The notes: generated by a model not told the origin, from the letters alone. A stretch of DNA of 64,000 nucleotides from Corynebacterium kalinowskii (GCF_009734385.1 NZ_CP046452.1:434001-498000), one strand, 5' to 3'. Shown: positions 17,770 to 27,332, counted from the stretch's first letter. Numbers and translations: made by a program.

Positions 17770-17823
17770 AACCAGTGAAGGCCGTTACCAGGAAAATCCT
17801 GGTAACGGCCTTCACTGGTTTTC
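17770..17823. terminator. Bidirectional terminator between pstB and phoU
   Basis: A perfect 24-bp inverted repeat (17770-17793 and 17797-17820) with a 3-nt AAA loop, followed by TTTTC on the plus strand. It lies between two convergent genes and can stop both. Confidence 0.85.
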
Positions 17824-17883
17824 GGGAAACAAGTATGTACGCGCGCTCGACATCCGCTGAGTAGAACCCGAAGGCAATAATTC

Positions 17884-18612
17884 CTAGTTGCTAAAGCGTG
17901 CTTCGAGCTCGGCAAAGCGCTTAGCCCAGTCGGCTTCCTCGCGTTCCTGGTGGCGACGCTCCTGGTATTCGGTCGGGGTGAGGCCCGTTGCCAGGTACAC
18001 GATGCGGGCGGCAACGTTCACGCTGTGGTCAGCGAAGCGTTCGAGGAAGCGGGCGAGTAGGGCGACATCTACTGCTGCGACAGTGCCGTGTGGCCATTCG
18101 CGTCGGGTCAGCATCATCATGAGGTGGTCGTGGAGGTCATCAATGAGATCGTCATCAGTTACCAGGACCATGGCGACGTCGGCATTCGGGTTGGTTAACA
18201 GGTGGCGAACCTTGTCCACCATCTCAATATTCAGGCGTGCCATCTCGGCAAAGTAGGGCAGCAGTGGCTCGGGAACTGCACAGGAAGGGTGACGGCGACG
18301 GGCCGACTTTGCAATGTGTTGTGCCAGCGAACCCATGCGGGCGAGGTCATCCACAATGTAAATCGAGGACACCACTTGGCGTAGATCGCGCGCCAATGGT
18401 CCTTCAGTTGCCAGGAGCTCAACGGCGCGCTGCTCACAGCGCTGCTGGATTTCCTCCAGCTCTTCCGTCATGGACAGGGCCTCTTCGGCATCCTGGAGAT
18501 CGGATTCGAGCAGTGCCGTCAGGGATTTTTGCACGGTGATTCGTACCGTGTCGCACAAGACGATCAGATCGTCGGCGAAGGCATTCAAACTATCCCTAAA
18601 AGCGGTACGCAT
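17884..18612 (-). CDS. phoU: Phosphate uptake regulator PhoU
   Basis: 242 residues, all-helical, made of two PhoU three-helix repeats (about 1-110 and 115-215). E/D-rich metal-binding-type helices are visible (ERFADHSVNVAARI near 198-211). PhoU dampens Pst transport and PhoR-type signalling when phosphate is ample. I start at MRTAFRDSL (18612), the usual PhoU opening; the frame reaches 18624. The tail after residue 215 (RRHQEREEADWAKRF) is charged and probably disordered. The gene faces pstSCAB convergently. Confidence 0.93.
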   Translation of the reverse strand: MRTAFRDSLNAFADDLIVLCDTVRITVQKSLTALLESDLQDAEEALSMTEELEEIQQRCEQRAVELLATEGPLARDLRQVVSSIYIVDDLARMGSLAQHIAKSARRRHPSCAVPEPLLPYFAEMARLNIEMVDKVRHLLTNPNADVAMVLVTDDDLIDDLHDHLMMMLTRREWPHGTVAAVDVALLARFLERFADHSVNVAARIVYLATGLTPTEYQERRHQEREEADWAKRFAELEARFSN

Positions 18613-18659
18613 AACAAACAGCATAGGTGTTATAGGTTGGCTTGTCCTGGGAAGGGGGA

Positions 18660-19868
18660 CTATCCGCCTGAGTGCATGATCTCGGCGCCCTCGGGAACGG
18701 TGTCATCTTCTGGGTCGTCAAGCCAGTGCTCTGGGAGTACTACCTTGCCCGGTGATCCTTGGCGACCACGCGGCCCGTCCTGGTCGTCGGCAAGCGCTTG
18801 CGAGTCTGCAAATGGGGCGAGGGACTCCTTGAGGGAAGTGAGCGAGGTGATGCGGGCTAGATCAGCGCGGATCTCGCCACCGACAGGGAAACCACGCATG
18901 TACCAGCCCATATGTTTGCGCATGTCGCGCAGGCCGTGTTCCTCACCCATGTGCTCGGCGAGGAGTTCGGCGTGACGGTACATGATGCGCGTAACTTCCC
19001 CCAAGGTGGGCGGGGCAGGCTTCTCGACGCCCTGAAGTTCGGCAGCCAGCTCCGCGAACAACCACGGTCGTCCCAAACAACCGCGACCAATGACGACGCC
19101 GTCGCAGCCGGTTTCATCCATCATGCGTTTGGCATCCGAGGCAGCGAATATATCTCCGTTGCCGAGTACCGGGATGCCGGTGTGAGCGAGATGCTCCTTG
19201 AGTCGGCGGATCTCATTGTAGTCTGCGGTACCGGAGTACCGCTGCGCTGCAGTTCGGGCGTGCAGCGCGACGGCAGCAGCGCCTTCCTCGACGGCAATGC
19301 GGCCTGCGTCGAGGTGCGTGTGGTGTTGGTCGTCGATGCCAATGCGCATCTTGACCGTGACTGGGATGTCTGTCCCTTCGGTGGCTTTCACTGCCGCCGC
19401 GACGATGTTGCCGAAAAGGCGTCGTTTATAGGGGAGGGCAGATCCGCCACCGCGACGGGTGACCTTCGGTACAGGGCAGCCGAAGTTCATGTCGATGTGA
19501 TCGGCGAGGTTTTCCTCCACGATCATTTTCGCTGCTTTGTAAGTGTATTCCGGATCTGTTGTATAGAGCTGCAGGGAACGTGGTTGTTCCGTCGGTGCAA
19601 AGGTGGTCATGTGCATGGTTTTTTCGTTGCGTTCCACGAGCGCGCGGGCAGTGACCATTTCACAGACGTAGAGACCGGACACCGAGCCCATCTTCTCCAG
19701 CTCTTGTTCACGGCAGAGCACACGGAACGGCATGTTCGTCACCCCGGCCATTGGGGCGAGGATGACGGGGGAATTGAGGGTGATGGAACCGATCTGCAAA
19801 GACACGGATTCATTGTCCAGCTTTTCGGGGGACACATCAAACTCGCGTCTGAAAGCGGTTTTGGTCAT
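18660..19868 (-). CDS. dusB: tRNA-dihydrouridine synthase (DusB type)
   Basis: 402 residues. FMN-dependent reduction of uridine in tRNA. Visible are LAPMAGVTNMPFR (38-50), the catalytic Cys131 in NFGCPVPKVTRRGGGSAL, VKMRIGIDD, VALHARTAAQRY, VLGNGDIF and VVIGRGCLGRPW, all standard for the DusB branch. The tail after about 345 is acidic and variable. The ATG at 19868 has GGGTGA upstream; an ATG 7 codons earlier (19889) is the alternative. The frame stays open for another 550 codons opposite the CoA transferase gene, which I regard as chance. It is divergent from that gene. Confidence 0.92.
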   Translation of the reverse strand: MTKTAFRREFDVSPEKLDNESVSLQIGSITLNSPVILAPMAGVTNMPFRVLCREQELEKMGSVSGLYVCEMVTARALVERNEKTMHMTTFAPTEQPRSLQLYTTDPEYTYKAAKMIVEENLADHIDMNFGCPVPKVTRRGGGSALPYKRRLFGNIVAAAVKATEGTDIPVTVKMRIGIDDQHHTHLDAGRIAVEEGAAAVALHARTAAQRYSGTADYNEIRRLKEHLAHTGIPVLGNGDIFAASDAKRMMDETGCDGVVIGRGCLGRPWLFAELAAELQGVEKPAPPTLGEVTRIMYRHAELLAEHMGEEHGLRDMRKHMGWYMRGFPVGGEIRADLARITSLTSLKESLAPFADSQALADDQDGPRGRQGSPGKVVLPEHWLDDPEDDTVPEGAEIMHSGG

Positions 19869-19923
19869 TTCACCCAAGAATGGGTGCATTATGGCCGATG
19901 AGGGGCGTGAAATTGCTGATCTT

Positions 19924-20019
19924 TGGGGGTGGCAAAGGCAAAACTGCATTAGTGTGGAATTCGTATCTATGGTGTACATTGTGTATCCATAGTCACAGGC
20001 GCGTGCGACATGGGTCACG
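19924..20019 (+). promoter_or_regulatory. Candidate regulatory region of the CoA transferase gene
   Basis: Three elements are visible upstream of the start at 20049: TGGGGGT (about 19924-19930), which fits the RamA half-site type; an inverted repeat CTATGG (19967-19972) with CCATAG (19987-19992) that extends inward with one bulge; and TGCGA-N6-TCACG (20004-20019), two mismatches from the GlxR consensus. None is proven. Confidence 0.35.
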
Positions 20020-20048
20020 CGGCAGCACTGCACAAACAGGAGGAATGA

Positions 20049-21560
20049 ATGTCTGATCGTATTGCGAATGCTCAGCTTCGCGGCAAGGTAATGACTGCTG
20101 AAGAAGCAGCACAGTTCGTCAACCACGGCGACAAGGTCGGCGTGTCCGGCTTCACCGGCGCGGGCTACCCTAAGGCCCTGCCTACCGCGATCGCAGAGCG
20201 CGCAAAGGCTGCTCACGCCAAGGGCGACGAGTACATGATCGACCTGTTCACCGGTGCTTCCACCGCGCCTGACTGCGACGGCGTTCTTGCTGAAGCCGAT
20301 GCAATTCGCTTCCGTACTCCTTACCAGTCTGACCCGATCCTGCGTAAGAAGATCAACGAAGGCATCACCCTCTACGCTGACTACCACCTCTCCGAGTCCG
20401 GCCTGTACGTTGAGCAGGGCTTCTTTGGTCAGATGAATGTTGCCATCGTCGAAGCTGTCCGCATCACCGAGGAAGGCCACATCGTGCCTTCCTCCTCCGT
20501 TGGTAACAACGTTGAGTACCTGGACAACGCTGAGAAGATCATCATCGAGGTCAACTCCTGGCAGTCCGAAGAACTCGAGGGCATGGCGGATATTTACCGC
20601 ATCAACAAGCTGCCAAACCGCCAGCCAATCCCGATCACCGACGCTGGCCAGCGCATCGGTACCACCTACATCGACATCGACCTGTCCAAGGTTGTTGCTG
20701 TTGTAGAGACTGACGCCCCAGACCGCAACGCTCCATTCTCCCCGATCGACGAAGTTTCCCAGGCCATCGCCGGTCACTTCCTCGACTTCCTCGAGGGCGA
20801 AGTTGCTGCTGGCCGCCTGACCTACGACTCCTACACCATGCAGTCCGGCGTCGGTAACGTCCCTAACGCTGTGATGGCTGGCCTGCTCGACTCCAAGTTC
20901 GAGAACATCAAGGCCTACACCGAGGTTATCCAGGACGGCATGGTCGACCTGATCGACGCCGGCAAGATGACCGTTGCTTCCGCAACCTCCTTCTCCCTGT
21001 CTCCTGAGTACGCAGAGAACATGAACCGCGATGCTGCTAAGTACCGCGAGACCATCATCCTGCGTCCACAGCAGATCTCCAACCACCCTGAGGTCGTTCG
21101 TCGCCTCGGTCTGATCTGCACCAACGGTCTGATCGAAGCTGACATCTACGGCAACGTGAACTCCACCAACGTCTCCGGCTCCCGCATCATGAACGGTGTC
21201 GGCGGTTCCGCAGACTTCACCCGTAACGGCTTCATCTCTTCCTTCATCACCCCATCCGTGGCCAAGGGCGGCGCAATTTCCGCATTCGTTCCTTTCGCTT
21301 CCCACATTGACCACACCGAGCAGGATGTCAAGGTCATCATCTCCGAGTACGGCTACGCTGACCTGCGTGGCCTGGCTCCACGTGAGCGCGTTTCCAAGAT
21401 CATCGCACTTGCTCACCCTGACTACCGCCCACTGCTGGAGGAGTACTACGACCGTGCTCTGAACATCGCCAAGGAAAAGAACATCATGCAGACGCCACAC
21501 GACCTGGCAACTGCGTTCTCCTTCCACCAGCGTTTCCTCGAGACTGGCTCCATGAAGTAA
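20049..21560 (+). CDS. cat: Succinyl-CoA:acetate CoA-transferase / acetyl-CoA hydrolase family (Cat/ActA type)
   Basis: 503 residues, acetyl-CoA hydrolase/transferase family, close in appearance to C. glutamicum Cat (ActA). Motifs: VGVSGFTGAGYPKALP, LFTGASTAPDCDG, MQSGVGNVPNAVMAGLL, LIEADIYGNVNSTN (with the Glu expected to form the CoA thioester), SHIDHTEQDV and EYGYADLRGLAPRER. It moves CoA between succinate, acetate and propionate, linking acetate handling with the TCA cycle. AGGAGGA lies 4-10 nt upstream. Codons are highly biased, suggesting strong expression. It is followed by a clear terminator. Confidence 0.93.
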   Translation: MSDRIANAQLRGKVMTAEEAAQFVNHGDKVGVSGFTGAGYPKALPTAIAERAKAAHAKGDEYMIDLFTGASTAPDCDGVLAEADAIRFRTPYQSDPILRKKINEGITLYADYHLSESGLYVEQGFFGQMNVAIVEAVRITEEGHIVPSSSVGNNVEYLDNAEKIIIEVNSWQSEELEGMADIYRINKLPNRQPIPITDAGQRIGTTYIDIDLSKVVAVVETDAPDRNAPFSPIDEVSQAIAGHFLDFLEGEVAAGRLTYDSYTMQSGVGNVPNAVMAGLLDSKFENIKAYTEVIQDGMVDLIDAGKMTVASATSFSLSPEYAENMNRDAAKYRETIILRPQQISNHPEVVRRLGLICTNGLIEADIYGNVNSTNVSGSRIMNGVGGSADFTRNGFISSFITPSVAKGGAISAFVPFASHIDHTEQDVKVIISEYGYADLRGLAPRERVSKIIALAHPDYRPLLEEYYDRALNIAKEKNIMQTPHDLATAFSFHQRFLETGSMK

Positions 21561-21576
21561 GTCTTGTAACGCAACT

Positions 21577-21612
21577 AACGCCGGGTCTGGTTTTCCAGAG
21601 CCGGCGTTTTGC
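21577..21612. terminator. Terminator between the CoA transferase gene and cydC
   Basis: AACGCCGG (21577-21584) pairs with CCGGCGTT (21601-21608), and TCTGG with CCAGA inside, around a TTTT loop; TTTG follows. It separates convergent genes. Confidence 0.8.
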
Positions 21613-21628
21613 TTTCTGTATTGGCTAA

Positions 21629-23191
21629 TTAGCGGGGCTTCGCAGCCTCAGGCTCGTGGGTCACTACTATCACGGTGCGCTCCGCTCGCGCGCCCGGAAG
21701 TGGCTGCTCAAGCAGCATGTTCAGGAAGCGCTGCGCGTCCTCGTGGCTCGTGTGCTCGGTCGGCTCGTCCAGCAATAGGACCTCCGCGTCGGAGCACAGC
21801 GCTCTGGCGAGCAGTAGGCGGCGTCGCTGCCCGCTGGAAAGCGAGTCTGCGCCGGCCGGCAACAGCTGATCCAACTCGAATGCGCCTAGCCCAACGGCAT
21901 CTAGAACTTCCCGCATGAGGCTTTCCGACGCCATCGGCGCCGCTACCAGCAGGTTTTCCCTGATAGTGGTGGCGAAAATCCATTCGTCTTCGGGGTGGGC
22001 GTGGACGTGTTCCCGCAGCCACGACGGGTTGATTTGCTCGACTGGAATGCCACCGATGGTGCATTGCCCGGAACGGGACGGAATGAGCCCTGCCAGCGTT
22101 AGTAGTAGGCTCGTCTTGCCGATGCCACTTGCTCCGGTGATGAGGTGCCTGCTGCCGAAAGGAACTGTCAGGTTCCAGATCTTTTCGCCGCGGGTTAGTT
22201 CGAGCTCCGCTGCCTCAATTTCCATCGTTGGGGGAATGAGGGTGCCGGTCGCAGTATCGGGCGCAGTGAGTTCGCGTAGTCTGCGGGCAGCGTCACGGGC
22301 GTCAGCTGCGTGAATGGCGGCGGTTGCCAATGGTCCGTGTGCCTCGAATGCAGCTAGGGGCAGCAAAATCAACATGCCGAGCCAGGTGGGTTCACCCGGG
22401 TAGAAAAGCAGGCCGACCGCGAGAATGCAGGCCACGGAAAAACCCACCCCAAGCTGCTCTACCAGGGAGGCCCACGCAAGTGGCCGTTCAGCCTTCACGA
22501 GGGCGTTGCTGCTGCGTCGGGAGGCGGAGATGGTGGCGTCGATACGCGCAGAACTGAGTCCGGCAACCGCGAACTCGCTGCGATGGAGCAGTTGATCATC
22601 GAGGGCGGTGACAAAGCTATCGGCGGTGGCGACGGCTTGGGCGCTGCGGTGGGCCCGTAGCACGAGCCAAGGGACGGCGAGTCCTGTGACACAAAAGCCC
22701 GCTGCCAGCATCAGTGCAGCGAAGGGGTGGAGCAGGAAGGCGCCCAGTACTGCGAGGACAGACAGCGTGAGAGCGACACCTGCAGGAATCACGCTGCGGA
22801 CGATGAAATCGGCTACGCGGTCCACATCGGATCCGAGTCGGGTGAGGGTCTCGCCGCGGGAGAGCGTGTGGGCGCGGCCAGTGGGGTCGGTGGACACGGC
22901 TTGAAAGAGTGCGGGACGCAGTCGGGTGGTGGCACCTAGAGCTACCCGGTGGCTGACAAGGCGGTCGAGATAGCGGAACACGGCTCGGCTGATGCCAAGG
23001 CCCCGAACTGCCGTGATAGCGACTCCGAGGTCGAGAATCGGAGGCATTTGCCAGGCCCGAGTGATCAGCCAGCCGGACAGCACAGTCAGCGACAGAGCTG
23101 AGATGAGCGTGACGCTGCCGGCCAGAATGGACAATATGAGGTCCCGGCGGCGCACGCCGGCTAGCTGCAACAGGAAGCGGAGATCATTCAT
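21629..23191 (-). CDS. cydC: Thiol reductant ABC exporter subunit CydC
   Basis: 520 residues: an exporter-type membrane domain of about six helices (1-300) and an ATPase domain (about 325-515) with Walker A GASGIGKTS, signature LSSGQRRRLLLARAL and Walker B VLLLDEPTEH. With CydD it forms the heterodimeric exporter that provides periplasmic reductant needed to assemble cytochrome bd in E. coli. The membrane domain keeps the ALSLTVLSGWLITRAW start typical of CydC. Its start overlaps the end of cydD by 4 bp; it is last in cydABDC. Confidence 0.92.
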   Translation of the reverse strand: MNDLRFLLQLAGVRRRDLILSILAGSVTLISALSLTVLSGWLITRAWQMPPILDLGVAITAVRGLGISRAVFRYLDRLVSHRVALGATTRLRPALFQAVSTDPTGRAHTLSRGETLTRLGSDVDRVADFIVRSVIPAGVALTLSVLAVLGAFLLHPFAALMLAAGFCVTGLAVPWLVLRAHRSAQAVATADSFVTALDDQLLHRSEFAVAGLSSARIDATISASRRSSNALVKAERPLAWASLVEQLGVGFSVACILAVGLLFYPGEPTWLGMLILLPLAAFEAHGPLATAAIHAADARDAARRLRELTAPDTATGTLIPPTMEIEAAELELTRGEKIWNLTVPFGSRHLITGASGIGKTSLLLTLAGLIPSRSGQCTIGGIPVEQINPSWLREHVHAHPEDEWIFATTIRENLLVAAPMASESLMREVLDAVGLGAFELDQLLPAGADSLSSGQRRRLLLARALCSDAEVLLLDEPTEHTSHEDAQRFLNMLLEQPLPGARAERTVIVVTHEPEAAKPR

Positions 23192-24747
23192 AGCTGCACC
23201 ACCTGGTCTGCGATGGCGAGGATGCGGGGATCGTGGCTGCTGATGAGAAGGACGCGGCCGCGCTGAGCTTCACGTTGCAGTAGTTCGGTTAAGCGAATGA
23301 CCAGTTCAGGGCTCAGGTGAGCGGTGGGTTCATCCAACAGCAGGCAAGGGGCATCAAGCGCAAGGACTCTGGCGAGCGCCAGGCGTTGCGCTTGACCCGC
23401 CGAAATACCAGCGCCACCGGAGTGGACGGCTTGGGTTAGAGGTATATCGAGCCCGACTTCGGCAGAGGAGTGCGTCGTCGCTGTGGGTAGCGCCCCCAGC
23501 AGCACCAGATTGTCGCCCACAGTTCCGCCGACGAGGGCGGGATGCGCCGGAAGGTAGGCAATGTCTGAAAGCGAGGGCGCCTCGATGTGGCCGCTGACTG
23601 CAGAATCGGGAAGTAGGCCGAGAACGGCCAAAAGTGCAGTGGATTTTCCCGAGCCGTTTGGTCCGTGCAATACGGTGATTCGTCCGGGGATGGCAGTGAA
23701 GGAGAGCCCCGTTGGTGTCACCCCATCCCGACCACGCACGCTGAGGTCCTGGACGCGGATCTCAGCAGAACCACTGCTGACGTAGGAGCCGTCCAGGGTG
23801 CCGGGGGAGTCGATGAGATCGAAGACTTGCTCGGCTGCCGTCATGCCGTCCACCGAGGCATGGAAACTCGCGCCTACTTTTCGCAGCGGAGCGTACACCT
23901 CGGGAACGATGATGAGGGCGACCAGCCCGGAAAGCAGCGTCATATCACCCTCCACCAGTCGCAGACCGATCCACACCGCGACCAACGCGACCGACAAGGT
24001 GGCGAGGAATTCCAAGGCAAAGGAGGACAGGAACGCCAGGCGCAGCACCGACATCGTCGCGGTTTCATGCGTCTCACCCGTTTTGCGAAGTTGCGAGACG
24101 GGAGCCTTCGTCACACCAAGCGCGCGCAGCGTAGGAGCTCCCAGCATGAGGTCTGACAGCTGATCCGACAAGGTGCTGGTTACCTCCAGTCTGCGCTGAG
24201 TGTGCGTGCGAGTCAGCACGCCGATTAGCACCATGAACAGCGGGATCAGCGGGATTGTGGCAGCTGCAAGAATGGCAGAGGGAGCGTCGTAGTACAGCAG
24301 GGTAGCTAGGGCGATGGGCGTCGCTAAGCAAGTAGCGATAAGCGCGGGCACGTACTCGGTGAGGTACGGCCGCACCCCCTCCAGTCCGGAGGTGAGCGTG
24401 GTGCGCCACATCGCGGAATCCTCCTCCACCTGGCGAGGATCGCGACGCTCCAGGGCTTTCAGCGCGGCGAGCCGCAGCTCATCTACCGCCTCGCCCGTGC
24501 TTTTCGACGCCCATCGCCGCGCCACAAACGCCACTCCAGCTTGCGCCAGTACAACACCGGCTAACGCGTAGACGAGCTCCCATCGGATAACGTCTTGCTC
24601 GATGAGCACGGCTGCTGCAGTGCCAATAAGCGCGGCGCGTGCCACGGTCAACACGGTATCGGCAGCTTGCGCGATACCTGTTAAAACGAGGTGTCTCCTC
24701 GCCGCAGGAGCTGCCGCGAGGAGACGCTGGTTGAGAGGAGAAGCCAT
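23188..24747 (-). CDS. cydD: Thiol reductant ABC exporter subunit CydD
   Basis: 519 residues: membrane domain (1-310) and ATPase domain with Walker A GPNGSGKSTAL, signature ISAGQAQRLALARVLAL, Walker B CLLLDEPTAHL and the switch His in ISSHDPR. It is the partner of CydC in the cysteine/glutathione-type exporter required for cytochrome bd maturation; in a mycothiol-producing organism the exported thiol is uncertain. It begins one base after the cydB stop and overlaps cydC by 4 bp, showing tight operon coupling. Confidence 0.92.
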   Translation of the reverse strand: MASPLNQRLLAAAPAARRHLVLTGIAQAADTVLTVARAALIGTAAAVLIEQDVIRWELVYALAGVVLAQAGVAFVARRWASKSTGEAVDELRLAALKALERRDPRQVEEDSAMWRTTLTSGLEGVRPYLTEYVPALIATCLATPIALATLLYYDAPSAILAAATIPLIPLFMVLIGVLTRTHTQRRLEVTSTLSDQLSDLMLGAPTLRALGVTKAPVSQLRKTGETHETATMSVLRLAFLSSFALEFLATLSVALVAVWIGLRLVEGDMTLLSGLVALIIVPEVYAPLRKVGASFHASVDGMTAAEQVFDLIDSPGTLDGSYVSSGSAEIRVQDLSVRGRDGVTPTGLSFTAIPGRITVLHGPNGSGKSTALLAVLGLLPDSAVSGHIEAPSLSDIAYLPAHPALVGGTVGDNLVLLGALPTATTHSSAEVGLDIPLTQAVHSGGAGISAGQAQRLALARVLALDAPCLLLDEPTAHLSPELVIRLTELLQREAQRGRVLLISSHDPRILAIADQVVQL

Positions 24748-25731
24748 CTAGACAGAGACTCGCTTGCGGAACACCCAGTAGGTCCAACCCTGATAGAGCA
24801 ATACCAACGGGGTGAGGAAACCGGCAGCCCAGGTCATGACCTTGAGCGTGTAAGGACTGGAGGATGAGTTGTAGATGTCCAGTGAGACGCCGTCGGCAAG
24901 CGTGGTTGGCATCAGATTCGGGAAGAGGGTGCCGAACAGCTGAGCTGCACACATCAGGATCACGACAGCCCAGGCGGCGAAGGCCCAGCCATCGCGCCCC
25001 TTGAACAGAGCGAAGGCAGCAGCGAGGGCACACAGCACCAGGATTCCTAGTGGTAGCCACGTCAGGGCCCGACCATGGGCGAGCTGAGTCCAGACCAGGA
25101 ATCCACCGGCGACAACAATGGCGGGCACGATCAGTTTCTTCGCGATGTCATGAGCGCGCGTGCGCAGCGGTTCGCCGGACTTCAGACCCAGGAACAGCAG
25201 GCCATGGATGAGGAAGGCAAGCACGAAGGTCGCGCCGCCCAGCAGACCGAAGGGGTTCAGTAGGCCGATGAAGCCGTCGAACCCGGATTCAATCTGGCGG
25301 TTACCGTCGATGGCTACGCCCTTAACGATGTTGCCGAACGCTACGCCCCACAACAGGGCGGCGAGCCAGGAGCCGACAACAATGCCTCGGTCGCACCAGT
25401 CGCGCCAATTTTGGGTTTCCACCTTGCTGCGCCATTCCAAGCCGATACCGCGCACGATGAGACCGAACAGGATTAGGAAGAGGGGGAGGTAGAAGCCAGA
25501 GAACAAGGTGGCATACCATTCAGGGAACGCTGCGAAGAGCGCTCCACCGGCGGTGATAAGCCAGACTTCGTTGCCGTCCCAGACTGGGCCGATGGTCTTA
25601 ATCGCTGCAGTGCGTTCTTCCTTCTTCAGCCATGGCAGAATCATGCCAACACCGAAGTCGAAGCCTTCCAGGACGAAATATCCTGCAAAGAGGACCGCTA
25701 CCAGGACGAACCAGACAGTTTGCAGATCCAT
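24748..25731 (-). CDS. cydB: Cytochrome bd ubiquinol/menaquinol oxidase subunit II
   Basis: 327 residues with about nine predicted membrane helices. The N-terminus MDLQTVWFVLVAVLFAGYF and the following EGFDFGVG are the CydB signature; DGNEVWLITAGGALFAAFP is the second conserved block. Subunit II supports the heme-bearing subunit I in a quinol oxidase with high oxygen affinity. Corynebacteria use menaquinol. Its start lies 2 bp past the cydA stop, with GGAGTGA inside the cydA end. Confidence 0.95.
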   Translation of the reverse strand: MDLQTVWFVLVAVLFAGYFVLEGFDFGVGMILPWLKKEERTAAIKTIGPVWDGNEVWLITAGGALFAAFPEWYATLFSGFYLPLFLILFGLIVRGIGLEWRSKVETQNWRDWCDRGIVVGSWLAALLWGVAFGNIVKGVAIDGNRQIESGFDGFIGLLNPFGLLGGATFVLAFLIHGLLFLGLKSGEPLRTRAHDIAKKLIVPAIVVAGGFLVWTQLAHGRALTWLPLGILVLCALAAAFALFKGRDGWAFAAWAVVILMCAAQLFGTLFPNLMPTTLADGVSLDIYNSSSSPYTLKVMTWAAGFLTPLVLLYQGWTYWVFRKRVSV

Positions 25732-25733
25732 TG

Positions 25734-27239
25734 CTATTTCACTCCTTCAGCTGGGACCGCACCAAAATGAAGTGGCTCAATTGGTGGGGCAGGCGGCCCA
25801 AGTACATCCTCGACGTGATCGCTGGCACCAATCGGCAGCGGTCCTTCCAGCACTTTCTTGCGCATGAGCCAGAACCACACGACGGCGAGTGCGCCGTATA
25901 CCAGGGTGAAACCGATGAGGGATACCCAGACAACCCAGGTCGCGTGATTGGATACACCGAAGTCGACGATCAAATGGATCTGGTCCTCGCCGTTCGGGCT
26001 TCCGGGCCCGAACGCCGGGTTCGGGTGCACGATCCACGGCTGGCGGCCCATCTCGGTAAACACCCAACCAGCGGAGTTAGCAAAGAATGGGAATGGGATC
26101 ATCCACAGTGCGAACTTTCCGAACCACTTCTCTGTCGGGATTCGACCCTTACGAGACAGCCAGAACCCCACCACACACAACAGCAGCGAGCCGACCATGA
26201 GGCCGATCATCATGCGGAACGACCAATACGTAACAAACAGGTTCGGCGTGTAGTTTCCTGGCCCGTAGAGAGCCTCATACTTGTCTTGCAGCTGGTTAAC
26301 GCCCTGCAGTGTGACACCACTGAACTTTCCTTCGGAGAGGAAGCTGAGCACCCATGGCACCTCAATGAGGTGTGCTACCGATTCGCAGTTGTTGTGTGTA
26401 CCTACGGTGAGCACTGAGAAGTGCGGGTCAAGTTGGCTTTCGCACAGCGATTCCGCGGAAGCCATCTTCATGGGTTGCTGTTGGAACATCAGCTTGGCCT
26501 GGAAGTCGCCGGTGATCGCAAGCAAGACCGAAGAAATACCGGTTACCCATAGTCCTAGACGCATGATAGGGCGCCACAGGACTCGGGCAGTGGGGGATTC
26601 CTCATTTCGGCTATCTCGAACCAGCCACCATGCGGAGACACCAGCCACGAAAGTGCCCGCCACAAGGAGCGAACCAGCTACGGTGTGCGGCCACGCCATG
26701 AGCGCCGTTGGGTTGGTAAGAAGCGCGCCGATACTGACGAGTTCTGCACGGCCGGTCTCTGGGTTGAATACCGCTCCCACCGGGTGTTGCATGAAAGAGT
26801 TTGCGACAATAATGAAGTACGCAGACAGGTTAACGGCGAGGGCGACGAGCCAGATCGAGGCCAGGTGGGCCCAGCGGGGCAGTCTGCCCCAACCAAAAAT
26901 CCACAGACCTAAGAATGTGGATTCGATAAAGAATGCCGCTAAGCCTTCTAGGGCCAGTGGGGCGCCGAAGACGTCGCCCACAAAGCGTGAGTATTCACTC
27001 CAGTTCATACCGAACTGGAACTCCTGCACGATGCCGGTAACCACACCCATGGCGAAGTTGACTAAGAACAGGGTGCCGAAAAATTTTGTGGCACGGTACC
27101 AGTGATCTTTGCCGGTGACGTGCCATGCTGTCTGCATCGCCGCCACGAGTGGGGCGAGGCCAATAGTTAACGGAACGAAAATAAAGTGGTAAACGGTTGT
27201 GATACCGAATTGCCAGCGCGAGACATCAACAATGTCCAT
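25734..27239 (-). CDS. cydA: Cytochrome bd oxidase subunit I
   Basis: 501 residues. Heme ligands are in place: His18 (TTVYHFIFVPLT) for heme b595/d, His185 (WPHTVAGSLLVAG) and the Met in SFRMMIGL (near 342-344) for b558; GRQPW near 395 is invariant in the family. The loop between helices 6 and 7 is short, so this is the short Q-loop type. It reduces O2 to water using menaquinol without pumping protons. I chose the ATG at 27239 because GGAGG is 8 nt upstream; a GTG at 27248 is also in frame. First gene of cydABDC. Confidence 0.95.
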   Translation of the reverse strand: MDIVDVSRWQFGITTVYHFIFVPLTIGLAPLVAAMQTAWHVTGKDHWYRATKFFGTLFLVNFAMGVVTGIVQEFQFGMNWSEYSRFVGDVFGAPLALEGLAAFFIESTFLGLWIFGWGRLPRWAHLASIWLVALAVNLSAYFIIVANSFMQHPVGAVFNPETGRAELVSIGALLTNPTALMAWPHTVAGSLLVAGTFVAGVSAWWLVRDSRNEESPTARVLWRPIMRLGLWVTGISSVLLAITGDFQAKLMFQQQPMKMASAESLCESQLDPHFSVLTVGTHNNCESVAHLIEVPWVLSFLSEGKFSGVTLQGVNQLQDKYEALYGPGNYTPNLFVTYWSFRMMIGLMVGSLLLCVVGFWLSRKGRIPTEKWFGKFALWMIPFPFFANSAGWVFTEMGRQPWIVHPNPAFGPGSPNGEDQIHLIVDFGVSNHATWVVWVSLIGFTLVYGALAVVWFWLMRKKVLEGPLPIGASDHVEDVLGPPAPPIEPLHFGAVPAEGVK

Positions 27240-27317
27240 ACGCGACACCTCCAGGAGAGAATAATGTTCTTAATGCATAGCTTGCTCTTGATTAGTCGGG
27301 GGTGCCACTAAGGAGGT

Positions 27318-27332
27318 TCCCATCACATGGGA
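27318..27332. promoter_or_regulatory. Operator-like palindrome upstream of cydA
   Basis: TCCCAT-CAC-ATGGGA is a perfect 6-3-6 palindrome about 80 bp upstream of the cydA start. No known regulator is matched. It may bind a repressor or activator of the cyd operon. Confidence 0.3.

Noticed and set aside
19869..21527. 550-codon N-terminal extension of dusB on the minus strand
   Set aside because: It lies opposite the CoA transferase gene and matches no family. The true DusB start is near 19868.
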